A DNA stretch of 64,000 nucleotides from Ostrinia nubilalis (taxonomy: Eukaryota > Arthropoda > Insecta > Lepidoptera > Crambidae). Made by a program: the position numbers and the translations under genes. The stretch lies in the NCBI RefSeq assembly GCF_963855985.1, contig NC_087106.1, positions 5,439,001 to 5,503,000 of the forward strand. The letters run 5' to 3'. Positions 1-12,919 of the stretch are shown piece after piece. The notes under the pieces were generated by a model. It was not told the origin of the DNA. It ran no database searches and worked only from the letters and a program-made list of their open reading frames with translations. Position 1 is the stretch's first letter. Each line of letters begins with the position of its first letter.

Positions 1-420
1 TCCAACTAGATCTGTATCTGTAAGTGAACAAGGGACTAACAAACAAAGTAGTACGTGCAAAGAAATTAACACCCTGTTACTTGTAATTGCAATAATTAAA
101 TTATGTGGACTTAGAAGCTAGTTAGGTTTAACATAATAGGGATGATGACTAGGTAATGAAATCGAAATTCTATTTAGTCCGTCAGACAGATAATAAAAAA
201 ATGGAGACATATTTTTAATATTTTTTTTTGATAGATTAATGTGACTAATGGATGACCATCTATAAAAATATCTCACCATTTCAGAGATACAATTTTTTTT
301 CATATTTTTTTAAAATCCCTATTATGAGCCTACTTCTTGTTGCTGTGTGTACAAATGAGCAGATTTATCTTTTTTTATTTGTCTCGAAAAGTTTGGCACG
401 CTCTATTTGGGACATCCTGT

Positions 421-690
421 ATACAGGGTGTTAGGTAAATGGGTATATGAGCCGACACTAGCCCATGTTAACATGGACATATAAATGGTATGGTGAAGTC
501 AGAAAATTGATATCATCATTTTAATCTTTTTCATTTTCATACAAAATAAATATTATAAAATCCGATTTGTATGAAAAATAAAATAATTAAAATGAAGATA
601 TGAATTTTCTGCCTTCACCATACCATTTATATGCCCATGTTAACATGGACTAGTGTCGGCTCATATACCCATTTACCTAACACCCTGTAT
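421..690. mobile_element. MITE with ~95-bp terminal inverted repeats
   Basis: The ends read TACAGGGTGTTAGGTAAATG and its reverse complement. The inverted arms (about 421-520 and 595-690) are nearly identical and include the palindrome CCATGTTAACATGG. There is no coding capacity. It is a non-autonomous DNA transposon of the 'ACAGGGTG' terminus type; other unrelated elements here (33.6, 43.8 and 59.2 kb) share only that terminal motif. Confidence 0.85.
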
Positions 691-1427
691 AGGACAACTA
701 GTACAAAGGCAAATCCAGCCCTGAAAGCTCAACAACAAAACCTCCACACCTGTTATAACCTTTTGTAAAATTAAAGAAATATGCACCCTCAAGAGAACTT
801 TCGCGTTAATCTGAAAATCTAAATAGCAAATACAAAGCGGTCGACAGTTCCTTTGCAAATCCTCAGTCAAACAGCAAACGCGAAATAAAATGCTGAGAAC
901 AGTCCATTAATTTTAACCTCATAAAATACTATTATTCAATTTTGAACCCTAAAAAAATTTGCACAAAGTGTAGAATTAAAAAGCATTTCGAAGACGACTT
1001 AGTGCTTTTTGTTGGTAGATAAAAAAGTATCCAAGTTTGTACCTTCAATGGAATTTAAACTTTGGGCTTAGACAATAAAGTGTAAATTCGTATGAGATAT
1101 AGAAGAGGAGATAGGGCTGTCCAGTTTTAGTGAAGGCCCCACATTAACATTCCTTCGCGGAATCTCCTTAGCGATTCTATGTAAACAAACAACAAAAGAT
1201 TAGGTTGTTTTTAAACCCATTTGGTTTACAAAGAAAGTCGAAAAGTCTAGCTATAGCTAGGTATTTAAAAGAAAAAAAAGTGATGTAAGTCGAGCACTTT
1301 ACTCAGTCAGTGCCTGAGAGGCATGAGACGGGTGGCATTGTTATAATGATGTGCATACAAATCTGAAGTGTCGCTGACGTTTGACATCAACAAAATCCCA
1401 TATCTCAGGCATTGACTGAGATCTATA

Positions 1428-1535
1428 AGCCCCTTGTGGTAAGCTAATGTATAATATGTATATTATGTGACGAGTGGATTCATCACAACAATAGTCTAGC
1501 GATAACGAGGTTCGGGTCTCGCGTCAGCCAGTCCG
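1428..1535 (+). repeat. LINE 3'-tail repeat
   Basis: It is similar to 20,768-20,875, where the same sequence directly follows a reverse-transcriptase C-terminus, and to 14,095-14,195 in the opposite orientation. Shared blocks are a CCCCT(T/C)GTGGTAAGCTAA start, a 'TTCA(C/T)CACAA..AATAGTC' centre and a GGTTCG box. It is read as a 3' UTR fragment of a Jockey/R1-like non-LTR element. Confidence 0.5.
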
Positions 1536-2212
1536 ACATTTTTGGGCTTTTGTCACCTATACATAAAAGTAAAAAAAAATCAATATCATTCTTTAACTGC
1601 TCTCATGGTCGACTTCTTGCAGTTACAACGCTACTTACGCGTATTTCAATTGCAAAGTTAATGACTCTATCAAGACGTAATGTTTGTAAAAACGCTACAG
1701 CGGCAACGGAGCGAGAGAATTCTAAATTCAAATCAGTTCGTGAGTGGCGTGCGAAGCGGACGGACGTGCCGGTTGGTCGTTCGTTCGTTACAACTTCGTT
1801 CCAAATGCTAAATATATTGTCGTAGACGACAACGTTACTGGTTTGAATAATTTGTTTTGTGAGGGAATTTTAAATGGTCTTTCTTTTACATCTGAAGATT
1901 TATCTTATTTTAAAATGTAAATACTTGCACCTAATATAAACATATTCTAAGTATTCTATAATTAATTCTAATAAGTACCTATATAATAAGTAATTCTAAG
2001 TAATATAAACAAAATCTAAGATGGTACTTACATATATACCTGCCTTGTGAGTGCCTATTCACTCTTGCCTTACTTGTACTTGTAGATAGTTAAAAGTTTA
2101 GAGGATGACTTACGAAGCAATACTTTATGGCATCTTAAGTTGCTATTTTGCATATAAAATAGTCGACTGTACTTAAAAGTAAAAAGTCTTTATGTACGTA
2201 CGAAGAGACTCT

Positions 2213-2432
2213 AAGGCCCAGAACAGACGGTGAAACGCAACTGCAACGAAACTGCAACTGCTAGTTACTTTTGAGTTGCATCTAAATTTCTGCCATAGCG
2301 TCCGTTGAGAGACCAGTTAGAGACACATGACGCGACCATTATGAAACTTTCAGTTTCAGTTTCATTCATCAGAATCATCAGAAAATAGCAGTTTCGTTGC
2401 AGTTTCGTTTCACCGTCTGTTCTGGGCCTAAG
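2213..2432. mobile_element. MITE, ~35-bp inverted termini
   Basis: The two ends, TTAGGCCCAGAACAGACGG-like and its complement, flank a 220-bp non-coding core. Inner parts repeat GTTTCGTTGCAGTTTCGTTT-like motifs. Confidence 0.75.
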
Positions 2433-2703
2433 AAAGAAATTATTGAATCGTATACCCACTAAATAGCCTATAAATCGGTATCTATTTATTCAGTGCAGCT
2501 CACCGTTATAATACTCAGGTAAATACCACCAGTCTGTGTCTCAATTAGGGTTGCCAGCTATCCGGGAAATCCGGGATTCACCCGGAGTAGGGTGCCTTGT
2601 TCCTTGTCCTGTAAATTAATTTGAATGTCTTTGATGACTCTAGATCTTTCCCCAAGATAGAGATGGTAAAAGTATTTTTTTTTGCTCGAGAGATCAAAAT
2701 CAA

Positions 2704-2830
2704 CATCATCATTAACAGTCACAGGACGTCCACTGCTGAAAATAGGCCTCCCCAATGATTTTCAGATTGGCCGGTTTGTAGCGGCCTGCATCTAGTGCTT
2801 TTCAACCTTTATGAGATAGTCTGTCCACCT
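2704..2830 (-). mobile_element. RTE-clade LINE 3' end, decayed
   Basis: Its reverse complement carries the GGAGGCCTATTTTCAGCAGTGGACGT-type tail found at the end of the open RTE copy at 26.9-28.6 kb, followed by a short ATG-repeat tail. It is truncated and mutated. Confidence 0.75.
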
Positions 2831-3146
2831 TGAGTATTCAAAGTATTTTTGCCAAAAAAGTGTTTTTTTTTTGTCTCGGAATTTTCCCCAATACTGGCTA
2901 CCCCAGTCTCACCTCAGTCTCAAAGGAGTCTCGTCTCGAATACGTAATTTAATTACGCAGCAAACTTGTCAGCGTAGTTATTGTTGGCGACACTCGAGCC
3001 GATGACAGCTTGATAGTTGTGAGTGCTAATAATCTGTGGTTTCGAGTTAGCTATGACAATTTGATTGTTTGTGATTGGAATGGTTAACATTAGTTTAATT
3101 ATTGAGATTAGAGATATTTCTATTACGACCGTATGTACGTGTCTTA

Positions 3147-3236
3147 GGCTGAGTTGCACCATCATACTTTAACTTTGACAAACGTCTAAAATCTGTCAAA
3201 CTCCATACAAAAATCACCGGTGGTGCAACTCAGCCC
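3147..3236. mobile_element. MITE family A, copy 1
   Basis: The inverted termini are GGCTGAGTTGCACCA. The core contains AAATCTGTCAAACTCCATAC, shared with the copies at 24.9, 43.7 and 60.0 kb. This copy has lost about 25 bp near its right arm. Confidence 0.85.
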
Positions 3237-3905
3237 TAAAGAAGGAATTCTGAGATAAAATTTTGATTATTCAACTTATAGAAGTCATATTAAAGTTTTC
3301 GTGCTTACCTATTGCGTATTTAATAAATCAATTTAAATATTATAAAACATGAACCCCCTTACTAATAAAACTTACACGCTCGTTGAACAGTGTTTTAAAG
3401 TGACGTTTAGTATGGAAATGTCATGTTAAAACAGTGTTTCAACAACTGTGTAACTTTTTATTATAAAATAGTGAAGGGGAAAGTCTCCTGCAAATAATTT
3501 GCACGAAAGTTGAGGTTAAAACAGAACCCCTGGGATCAATTCGCAGGCTCTGAGTGACATTAACGATCACAACCTTGATAAATTCACCTTTATTTGTTTC
3601 TTGTAAAATTGTTTTTTTTTTACTGCAGCAAATTAAATAACTGTGCCGGTGATTGACGTTGTTAAACCTAAACATCCAGTGCAAGGTATTGTATGAAGTT
3701 CCTATAAAATTAATTACAATCGGAACTTGCGATGTACCTAACACACGATACAGTCCTCAAACTTGTGAATGGGATCCAATTTGTAACTACGACGGATCCT
3801 CTGCCCGGTGGAACTTCTGTCACATGTCTCGCGAGTTCCGACGATTTGTATTGAACTACGTTCGGGGGGCTGTGCAGGACGTAGAGAAACTGGAAGCGAC
3901 TTGAC

Positions 3906-4135
3906 TCAGACATGTAAAACAGAGTTCGTCTTCTGCCCGCCACAGGCTCTTCCCGCGACCTTCACCAGACCGTCAGTCCACCTAGTGGGAGGCCTGCCCA
4001 CGCTCTTTAGAACTTTTCTGCCCCAACGGCCATCGTCTCTACGAGCTATATGCCCCACCCACTGGTCACTTTTTGGTTTTCCTGTGGATCTTCTCATTTC
4101 TGATTCGATTCAAAACAGAGTAAGGTGTCATAAAC
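3906..4135 (-). pseudogene. RTE-clade reverse transcriptase C-terminus, broken
   Basis: The minus strand encodes VGHIARRDDGRWGRKVL and VGRPPTRWTDGLVKVAGRA, which match the C-terminal end of the open RTE protein at 26,893-28,596. An internal deletion removes the WRPRAGKR segment, and no frame is intact across the piece. Confidence 0.85.
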
Positions 4136-4281
4136 AATGTATTACAAGAGCGCGCCCATGGGAGGGCAGCTGCCCCTACTCTGTCGCTGACTTGCTCCTC
4201 CCATAGACCAGAAGATGGATAGTGGGTTTTGCCCTTTTACCCTCAATTTTCAATCTAAAGAAGACACTCCAAGCCACGTCT

Positions 4282-4500
4282 CATCATCATCATCATTTCA
4301 GCCATAAGACGTCCACTGCTGAACATAGGCCTCCCCCAACGATTTCTATAATGACCGATTGGTGCATCCTCCAGCGCCTTAGTGCTACCTATATGAGGTC
4401 GTACGTCCTACGCTGCGCTTTCCAGTACATAGCCTCCACTCCATAACCTTGCTGCCCCATCGGCTCTCAGTTCTGTGTACTATGTGCCCAGCCCAGAAGT
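4282..4500 (-). mobile_element. RTE-clade LINE 3' end with ATG-repeat tail
   Basis: On the minus strand this holds the last ~200 bp of an RTE element. It ends in the 'cagtggacgtcttatggctg' tail and four to five ATG trinucleotides (4,282-4,297 on the plus strand). It is 5'-truncated and non-coding. Confidence 0.8.
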
Positions 4501-4561
4501 TGCAGGCAGCTAGTCATTAGTCATTGATATAAAAATGATCAAATAAAGGTGATACTCCAAG

Positions 4562-4601
4562 TCCAGCAGTGGACGTCATTTGGCTGAAAGGAACGAACGA
4601 A
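4562..4601 (+). mobile_element. RTE-clade LINE tail stub
   Basis: CCAGCAGTGGACGTCATTTG-type RTE 3' end followed by GAAC repeats. Only the last ~40 bp is recognisable. Confidence 0.6.
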
Positions 4602-4797
4602 CTCGAAGCCACATCTAGTACATGGATATAGGGATGTCAGTGCATCCTCGAGCACGGTAGTCTCAGGGATGAGCTCGACCAGAAGTTGCAGGCCGCTTGC
4701 ACCCGCGGGCGATTGCTTCACCTGCATACGTGCCTCTGGTCTTGATTACAAACTAAGCTGTAATTTAATCGACTCTAAAACCGGTATATTAATTATG

Positions 4798-4935
4798 TAC
4801 AGTCAGCGACAAATAGTTCGAGACACCTGAAATAGACAAAGAGTTCGCAACAAGTCTTTGTTACGATTGGAATAAGGTTGTGTTTTCAACCTTTTGGCCA
4901 TTTTGGGTGTGACGAACGATTTGACGCTGACTGTG
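4798..4935. mobile_element. MITE family D, copy 1
   Basis: The inverted termini are TACAGTCAGCG(T/A)CAAATAGTTC. The inner block around AACTTTTTGGCTACTTTGGG is conserved in the copies at 12.6, 13.9 and 39.9 kb. This copy is diverged. Confidence 0.8.
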
Positions 4936-5444
4936 CGAGTTGGATCACACACTCTTTGATTACAGAACCCTGAAAACGAACTTTTTATATGCGCCGAAAA
5001 AATAGCATTTTGAAAGATCTCTTAACACGTTGGATGCCATGCGTGTCACTGGTTCCGACCAAACAATTTTCTATTGCGTCTACCTACAACCTTCTATCAT
5101 CTATTGTTACTCCTAATATTGTTCTTTGGTTTCTTTGAATTAAAAAAATACGTTTGTCTAAAGCGTGTCTCTTAACACGAGTATTAAACGTAATATAAAC
5201 AATGCCCAATTGCCCATATTCTAGACACAGATGGCTTTAAATTAAACATAATTACGTTCTGGAAATACATTCAATGACAGTACATTAAAGCATGCTACAA
5301 ATTGTGTACAAGGCCACAGTTGCACATGACATGACATCTTGCTGTTTACACATAATGCTTGATGTTTGCCTATACATAATGCCGGCTCCACACTATAGCA
5401 GAACAGATATCATCAGTAATAATGACATCAATATTAACAGGATT

Positions 5445-5605
5445 ATTCCCACCTCTCGTTCCCACCGTTGCAACTCCTGTGTAGCCAGAATCTACAGCTT
5501 GACCGCCAATAAAAACCCAACCAGTGAAGGTCAAGTTTGTCCCGGGGGAAAGTTAACAGTCATTGGACCCGCAAAGACATTAATCAGAATAACATAGGAG
5601 GATTT
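5445..5605. repeat. Interspersed ~150-bp repeat, copy 1
   Basis: The conserved core CAGCTTGACCGCCAATAAAA follows a TCCCACCTCTCGTTCC start. The same unit recurs at 35,519-35,675, 46,861-47,000 and 62,981-63,090, all in the same orientation. It has no coding capacity. It could be a SINE or a LINE 3' end; I cannot place it. Confidence 0.65.
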
Positions 5606-6664
5606 TTGCCAACCCGGAAACGGATCATAATCATGATCATGATCAGAATGGAGTTTCATAAAAAGAATACTGATAGCCTCGAGTTGATACGGTTACGATC
5701 CCTTTCTGGGTTGATAGGTGTGCTACGTACTTTAGTCGATGAGCGTGTGAGTATGAATGCGTGGTGGGGGGTGCTACTCGCCTGTCAAATAGAACAAACT
5801 GGATTGGCTCGGCTAAACGATTTAGTAACCTACTAGACTAAATTTTTAGTGTTTGGACACGTTTAGCTACTAAATTACTCGCCACTTGCCTAAATTACTC
5901 GACTAGGCTTTACTGCCATTGGACCGGTCGAAAACTACTAACACTAGGTACTAACTATCGAACATTATTAACTACCTCTCTACACGTGGAAGGACGAACC
6001 TTGCACTGCAGACAACGACGCAATATTTATTGAACAAATGACATGTTATTTAAATTAAACATTAAAAATTAACACACCTTTGTTGATTTTAAATAAATAT
6101 ACACCAAGTTACAGACACTCGGTAAATACTTGTATCCTTCTGAATTTTCTACTTCTTGTTGTTTTGTTTAGTTTACTTGTGCAATAAAGTTTATATGTCA
6201 ATGTTTTTACCCTCTACCGCATTAAAACATGTTTTTGTTATTTCATAAAAACTTTCCTCCGTATAAATATGACGGAAAATGCAAAAATGGACACTTAAAC
6301 GGATGCGTAATGAGCGAATCGTTTAGACCCATGACGAATGGGTCGGGGCATGCACTGGCATCATTATTTATAATATAACCAGCATATCTAGACCCTCACA
6401 ACTTTACAATAACACCCCTCCCAAATATCAAAGTCTTATAACAGAGGGAGGTGGGGGAAGTCCCAATAAAATGGAGCATCTGTCGGGAATTGTACTACAA
6501 AATCTTGAAAGCAAATTATGTATTTTTACATGTATTATAACAAGTCGGGGATGGAATTCGCTTATGAAATTTTCTGTAGAAATATTCAAGGAGATATTGG
6601 AATTTGGATAGAAACATGAAATATTCCATAAATCTTGTGAGAGTATTAATGTTAGGTCAATTTT

Positions 6665-6750
6665 CAATAGACGGTTCGTCTGGCCTGTTTGGCATACCAA
6701 ACTACAACGCTGTCTGGAGTTCAGGGTTCAAACCCCGCTGGGGACAAATA
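6665..6750 (+). repeat. tRNA-like SINE head, decayed
   Basis: A GGTTCGTCTGGCC...A-box-like segment is followed about 50 nt later by GGGTTCAAACCCC, a pol III B-box. The acceptor ends do not pair, so this is not a functional tRNA; a tRNA-derived SINE is likely. Confidence 0.4.
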
Positions 6751-8487
6751 TTCGATTGATCACAGGCATTTGTACCGAAAGTCATTTACATAACGCTATA
6801 ATTAATAATACCTCCGGAAACGGTGTTTAAACATGAACCTACACTTAACACTAGACTATCGCCTAGATTGGTTAAGGGTGGATTCGACCAAACAAGAGTA
6901 AATATTAATCTCAGAATAAACCGTCAGTTTTGTCATATTTCCCATACTGAAACTGTCAATGTGCCAGTTATACTAGGAGTTATTCTCGGATGAAAGTTTG
7001 GTCGAATCGGGCCTAATACTAGTTTAAAATTAGTTTTCAACGACGCTTCATAATAAGTACGAGTCTTTATTTTCTAGCAAAATAATGTTCCAAAATAATT
7101 GACTTTATAGTTAGTTGGTTAAAGTAAGTCAAACAATGAATAACTATGAAAAATGTGGTTCGAAAAAAGTATTGGACATTGTGAGAGTGAACTATTTTCA
7201 CGACCAAATCATCCCCGCAAACAAATTGTAAATTAAAAAACCGTTAAACTCGTGCAATGGACAGACGTCACTTCCGGTCCGATGCCTCGTCCGGTTTATG
7301 CGGAAGTGAGCAACAACAATAAAAATATTACTCGTTAAAACGCCGCGGTGGAGTGAACGTGTTAACGCTATTGAAATGCTCTCGGCTGAGTGACTTGACG
7401 TGGCCTAGTGGATTGTTGGAGGTACTGGGTTCGATGCCCAAGTAGAGCGTACAGATAAATTAAAATTATATTCCAAGGAATTAACAGTTTTTAAACTTTC
7501 GCGATCCCGTGAGTGCGAGTGTTGTGTGTCGTGGTAACATCACTACAGTGTGACAAATGACAATAGAGGGTAGTTGAAAATATTCAAGCCCGCCGGAACG
7601 ATGCCACGAGATGCCAGTCTGCTGTGACCACGGCTGCAGCATTGCTGTCGAAACGTCAAACCGTGAGTAACTACATAATTATGTAATTCATAAATGTATT
7701 TAATACTAGATGTTTCTCAATTTTAGTTAAATTGATAGTATCCATTAAATGATTTTTGCTTAGAAGCGTATCTACGTATTTATGGAGTGTCGTGTCGTCG
7801 GTAAAGTTCGAACCTTCTACAAGCTTAGGAAGCTAACGAAAGTAATAATAAATAATAAAGCATTTCTTTCTTTCACAATCGAATAATACAATGAAACACA
7901 AATTGCTATGTACTAATTGAACTGGGTTAGATTGTGAGAGAACTGGAACCTAAATGATTACAACCCTTCTTACACAGGATGTTATGAAGGATATACAAAA
8001 TAAAATAATTTGTCAAGGAGTTAGTTTTCCCTGTTTAGTCTTTCTGACAAACCGATATCACGCGAAGCTTCAGACAAAAGCTAGTACAGAATGCATCGTC
8101 AAACTCCAAAACGCCAGGGGCGGCCAACAATTTCATATTGCAGTTTAAATAAGTCTTCAAACTCACGTACCGTCGCAAAATGTTTACGACTACATTCGAC
8201 TTTACGTTTTTGTTGCAAAAATAACACGTATTACGACTGAATAAGATGCCTCAGTGTATGGCTTGAAGTGCTTAGGCTACATTCGAAGGTCCAGCGGCGT
8301 TCGCAAGTTAATTCCGAAGTTCTTCCGGTGGTTTTTATTAAGTTACACTGAAACAAACTAGGGGCGACTCCGGAAAGTTCTCCGCGACATGCCAGCGTTG
8401 CTCCGTGTACAGTTGGCCGCAGAAATGTTAGACAAAAATATAGTTACTACCTAATATCACAAATAGAAATTATTGTAAAATATGGGT

Positions 8488-8545
8488 TGACTCCGTCAGG
8501 TCGTCGGTCCACCTTTTGGGTGGACGTCCCACGCTGCATTTTCCA
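8488..8545 (-). mobile_element. RTE-clade LINE fragment
   Basis: The short segment GTCGGTCCACCTTTTGGGTG, reverse-complemented, encodes part of the RPPTRWTDDL stretch of the RTE C-terminus. Both ends are lost. Confidence 0.6.
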
Positions 8546-10987
8546 TTATACACGATTTATCTAGTCTTTATGGCTAAGTAGCATCTGGTTTTCTTTCTTT
8601 TCGTCTACCGTAGTTTAAGTTTTAACTTAACCTTCACTGGTTGGGTATTTATTGACGGTCTAGCTGTAGACCCTGGCTACACAGGAGTTGCGGCGTGCGG
8701 CGGTGAGAACGAGGTAGGAAATAGTCCCATTTACTCTTAGTTTAAAAAATATTTTAAGAAAATTTCAGAGATTGTGTTACATTTTCCCAGTCTGACTGTA
8801 CCACAAGTTTACCTCCAATTCAATTAGCAGGTACCTCGACCTGCCCGCGATTGGCTGATTCTGTTTTTTGAAAGTTGCGCCGAGAAATATGGAGCTTTGT
8901 TTTTACGGAGAAAAAAGTTTGTATTCCATTAGAAAATTGGTTATTCTTACTCTTCCGACTAGGAAATTCTGGGTTTGATTCGCAAGAAGTGAACATTTTT
9001 TTCATTTTTGGTTAGGACATTGCAGTTTTGGGATAAAACCTGCATGTCCAAAAAACAAAATCATCAACACACTTTAGTCACACACAAGACGTCTATTGAA
9101 CATAAATGCTTCCCCTAATGACTTTGACAAATGACAATGACAAAAAAAACAATTGAAAAATGAAAGTCCTTATTTGAGGCAACTAGGATGCAATCCAATT
9201 TGTTAGTAAAAAGTAACTTATTCTAGGATAGTACGTAATTTCTAACAGGATTTGGTTTGGCTAGATCCCAGAGAAGTGGGCTGTCTAGCCGGTCGGCTAT
9301 CGTACACAGTATGATGTTAAAAACTGTTCGGTGCTTCGGAGAACAAGTTTTTTTACTATGGCATTGGTCCCATGCTTGAATGCTTGAGCTATGGCTTCAG
9401 CAAGGTTGGCACTGAAGTTGTGGACTCAGTCATAGACCCACGAGGTAGAGACGGATAGGCCAATAAAAATCATAAGGAATTCCAAGTTCAATAATTTAAC
9501 TAAATTGTTGCAATTCACGAAGGCCAGTGAACTTTACACGTGTGGTGGCTCGCTACTGTTCGTTTTTCAAGTTTTGATAGACATTACACTATCGTTATGT
9601 ACATGTACACGTACACACACAAGTAAAGCTCACTCGCCTTCGTGAGTTGCAAGAAATATACAATTTAACCTCGTAAGCCCGGATGTGCATCAGAAGGAAC
9701 TAAAACTTTGTAGTCAGTAACGCCGAGACATTTTCGGAGGTGATTTCGAAGTATCGCCGGATGTGCTTTCAGAGGAACTAAAACTTTAGCGATAAATTTA
9801 AGTTAAAAAATTCGCGCCTATCGAAAAAAAAGAGTGATAGTCTATGGCTTAAAGTATTCAAAATCAGGTATCCAAACTTATTAATTTAAAAAAAACAAAA
9901 CGTCACTGTCAAATTATCATTTTCCTTTGACAAGGTGGCTCGTCCGAGAAGATGTGATGTGCGATTAATTTTTTTTCTTCGCGTTAACGTAGTTTAATTG
10001 CAAAACTGATCAGTATAATTTAAGTTAAAATACTGCTAAACAAGCAAAAAAATTATTTTACCCAATTTGAAGTAGTTTTGTAAGATTTTTTTTCGTTTGA
10101 AAATAATAGTTCTTTGCAAGGAACATTCGGTCTTGATGGTGAAAGTTTTATTTTTGTATATTTTTTCTATTGAGATGGAATTGAGTATTGGACTTTTAAA
10201 ATTATGATATGATTGAGAAAATTTACCATGAGAACGTTCTGATTTTTAGTTTAGTAAATATTATAATTAACATGAATTTTCACTTTACTTCTTAAACATT
10301 CTAACCTATCATTAGTGTATGTTATAAAACCGATAGTACTTTTAAAAGTACTAATTATGAAACATTAAATAAAATAAAAACCGTTGTACCTTTTCAGTTA
10401 CATTTATTAGTATCATTATTGTATCTTTATGTAGTATTAATTTATTAAGAAGGTTACATTTATGTTTTACTTTAAAGTATAAAATACAATTTATTTACTT
10501 TTCCTTTTTAAAGTCTGTAATACCGAATGTTCTTTTAAGAGAAAATTTTTTTTTATTATTTTTCACCTAAAATAAGCTCTATGCACTATTATATAGGGCC
10601 CCTAAAATATGAATGCAAAAGAAAATCTCTAACATAGAAATTTTTTTACTCGAAGTGCTCGGCGTTTACTACTTCAAATTATTCGTTCTTTTGAAAGCAC
10701 ATTCGGCGATACTTAGAAGTCGACAAAATTTACTCTTCGGTCTTACGAGGTTAAAGCTCTTACATATTTTTATTATCAGTCTATTTTCACAGAATAATAA
10801 AATAATAAACCTCGACAGTTCGTACTCTGCTTTAGAGCTCGGGAATGTCGGGGCGAATCAATTTACGAGTTTTCAATGGTGCAGTATAATTTTAAATCCG
10901 TTCGCCATTTTTATAGTAGCGCGAACGTTCAGTCCGACTCCTTACTCCTGGGAGCGCGCGCCAGCGATTAAAGGCTGCTAGTCCAAG

Positions 10988-11140
10988 GGATAGGGTGCTA
11001 TTGAAAACTAAAGATTTGGTAAAAAGACAAGCTGGTTTTAATAAAAAAAAAATTGCCACTTGCGGCCCGAGAATTTAAAAGAAGAGACGGTGTGCTATTG
11101 AAATTTAAAGACTTCCAAGTAACAAGACAAGCTGGTTAGA
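10988..11140 (+). repeat. Diverged direct repeat, ~103-bp offset
   Basis: Two ~50-bp blocks, starting near 10,988 and 11,090, both read GTGCTATTGAAA...AAGACAAGCTGGTT. A local old duplication with no other function seen. Confidence 0.5.
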
Positions 11141-11699
11141 ATAATCCTTCAGGGACTAGATAATTACAATAGAAATCAATTGTTAATGCAGTCTTATGCG
11201 ATCACTTAGGGTTCCATTTGTTTTTATCCAGCAACGAGGAAGCTCTTGGCTTATATCTTATCTGAATGGTAAGTGATTATCAGGCTGAGATAATAAACAA
11301 ATTGTGCCATAGCGGGCCACTTTCCACTTTAAATTATGTAAACAAATCGAATTTAAGCAATGACAGACACCTGAATAAGTGTTTGTTGACTACAACCTCT
11401 GCGGAGCTTAAAGTTTTTATCTCGCTCATAGCAAGACATTAAATGAAATTGTGTTTTATGCATATTAGAAATGACCTTTTAGGAGTAATAGACCACTTTG
11501 AATTGCTATTCGTAATCGAAACATTATGCATCCATAATGCTACAAAAGGTCCATAATGTCACGGAATCATTTCTCTTTAATAATTACTTTCTAATCTAAA
11601 ACCTATCTCCATACAACCCTGTTGAGAATGGAACCCAGGAGTCAGTCACAGCTTTTTAGATCAACAGGCTTTGTTTTAGTAGCTTTCGGTACTAACGTA

Positions 11700-12902
11700 A
11701 CTATTTTGGCATACCTGACGTTTAATATCAAAGGAGTAAGTACTTAGTCCAATTACAAAATAATGAAACTGAAATACAGTTTGTTTCCTATCTCCAGGCG
11801 TATAAAGCTCGAACGCGTTTGATGTATTCATCCCGCCGAAGCCACGGGAACTGGGGAGAGAGATAAAAGTCCCTTTTAATGCCCCGCCGGATCCCGACCA
11901 CTGTGCGCCGATTCTGTAACGGACCCAACATTTTAACGGCTCTTAGTTACGCTCTGGCTTTTTGATTGTGAAGTTTAGACAAAAAGCACTTTATTTTTAA
12001 CTTCTTTGATTGATTTTTGCAATAGAAAACGAATTCTGTGTGGTCCTATTCTATCCTGCCTGAATCACATGACTAGCATGATAAAAAGCATTATTGAACA
12101 AACAATTTGGGGTTAAAGTTAAATGGAAAACGACGATGACACAGAAGTGTCTTAAAATACAACTATTTAATCAAGTCATTATTTCAGAAAAATACACAAA
12201 TCACCGCACTAAATAATTAAAACCAAAAGAAAATGCACCCCAGCGATAAAATTATCAGAAAACGGAAAAACAACTACATTCAAAGCATTCCACTTTCCAC
12301 CACGTTGGGCGCCAAAACGTCTCACCTGCAAATTGACACAGCGCCATCTTACGTCGCGCGCCGGAACCGCGCAACAGCGGCACTCCGTGACCAGACTCCG
12401 CGACGAGCGGACGTGCCGCGTTTACAGCTAACGAAATGTATTGGGAATACGTCTACGTTGAGTAGTATGAATGCAATTTACGTGAGTAGGTGCTGCAAGC
12501 GCGTCGGGTAAGAGTTGTATAGAAAGTCGATGCAGAATTGAAATTGTATTCAATGAATTTGTTTAGTAATGTTCGTCTTTTTTTAAATGTTTATTTAGTT
12601 GTAATATAGGAAGAGTGAGTAAACGAAAATGTAGTCTGATGTACAGTCAGCGTCAAATAGTTCTTGCCACCCAAAGTGTCCAAACAGTTGACAACACAAC
12701 TTTATTCCGATTGTAACAAAGACATGTTGCGAACTTTTTGGCTACTTTGGGTGTCATGAACTATTTCACGTTGACTGTACTGTCAACTATACATTAAGCA
12801 ATTATAAGAAAACAATAATATTTTGATTTATTTCCAGGATTTACACACGTAGTGAGTGAAGCCACTATAGACGACTCGTGATCCGGGGAACGCGGGTTCG
12901 GT
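11700..12902 (+). repeat. Tandem duplication, copy 1 (1,203 bp)
   Basis: It matches 12,919-14,121 base for base as far as I can check by eye, at a constant offset of 1,219. It contains a family D MITE (12,641-12,780) and stops inside a LINE 3'-tail repeat, which is complete only in copy 2. The 92-codon frame that it repeats (12,233-12,511) is not supported as a gene. Confidence 0.9.
12641..12780. mobile_element. MITE family D, copy 2
   Basis: 140 bp with termini GTACAGTCAGCGTCAAATAG and its near-complement at the right end. Better preserved than the copy at 4.8 kb. Confidence 0.85.
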
Positions 12903-12919
12903 TAGGTTAGGTTAGGTTA
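12901..12919 (+). repeat. TTAGG telomeric-type repeat at duplication junction
   Basis: Nineteen nucleotides read as 3.8 units of GTTAG, which is the insect telomere repeat TTAGG. They sit exactly between the end of duplication copy 1 (…GGGTTCGGT) and the start of copy 2. Neither outer boundary of the duplication has this sequence. Confidence 0.85.

Noticed and set aside
10613..10981. 122-codon frame
   Set aside because: AT-rich sequence with no recognisable motif, no signal peptide and no splice context; likely chance.
12233..12511. 92-codon frame, repeated at 13,452-13,730
   Set aside because: Identity between the copies follows from the tandem duplication; no signal peptide, domain, promoter or splice context supports it.
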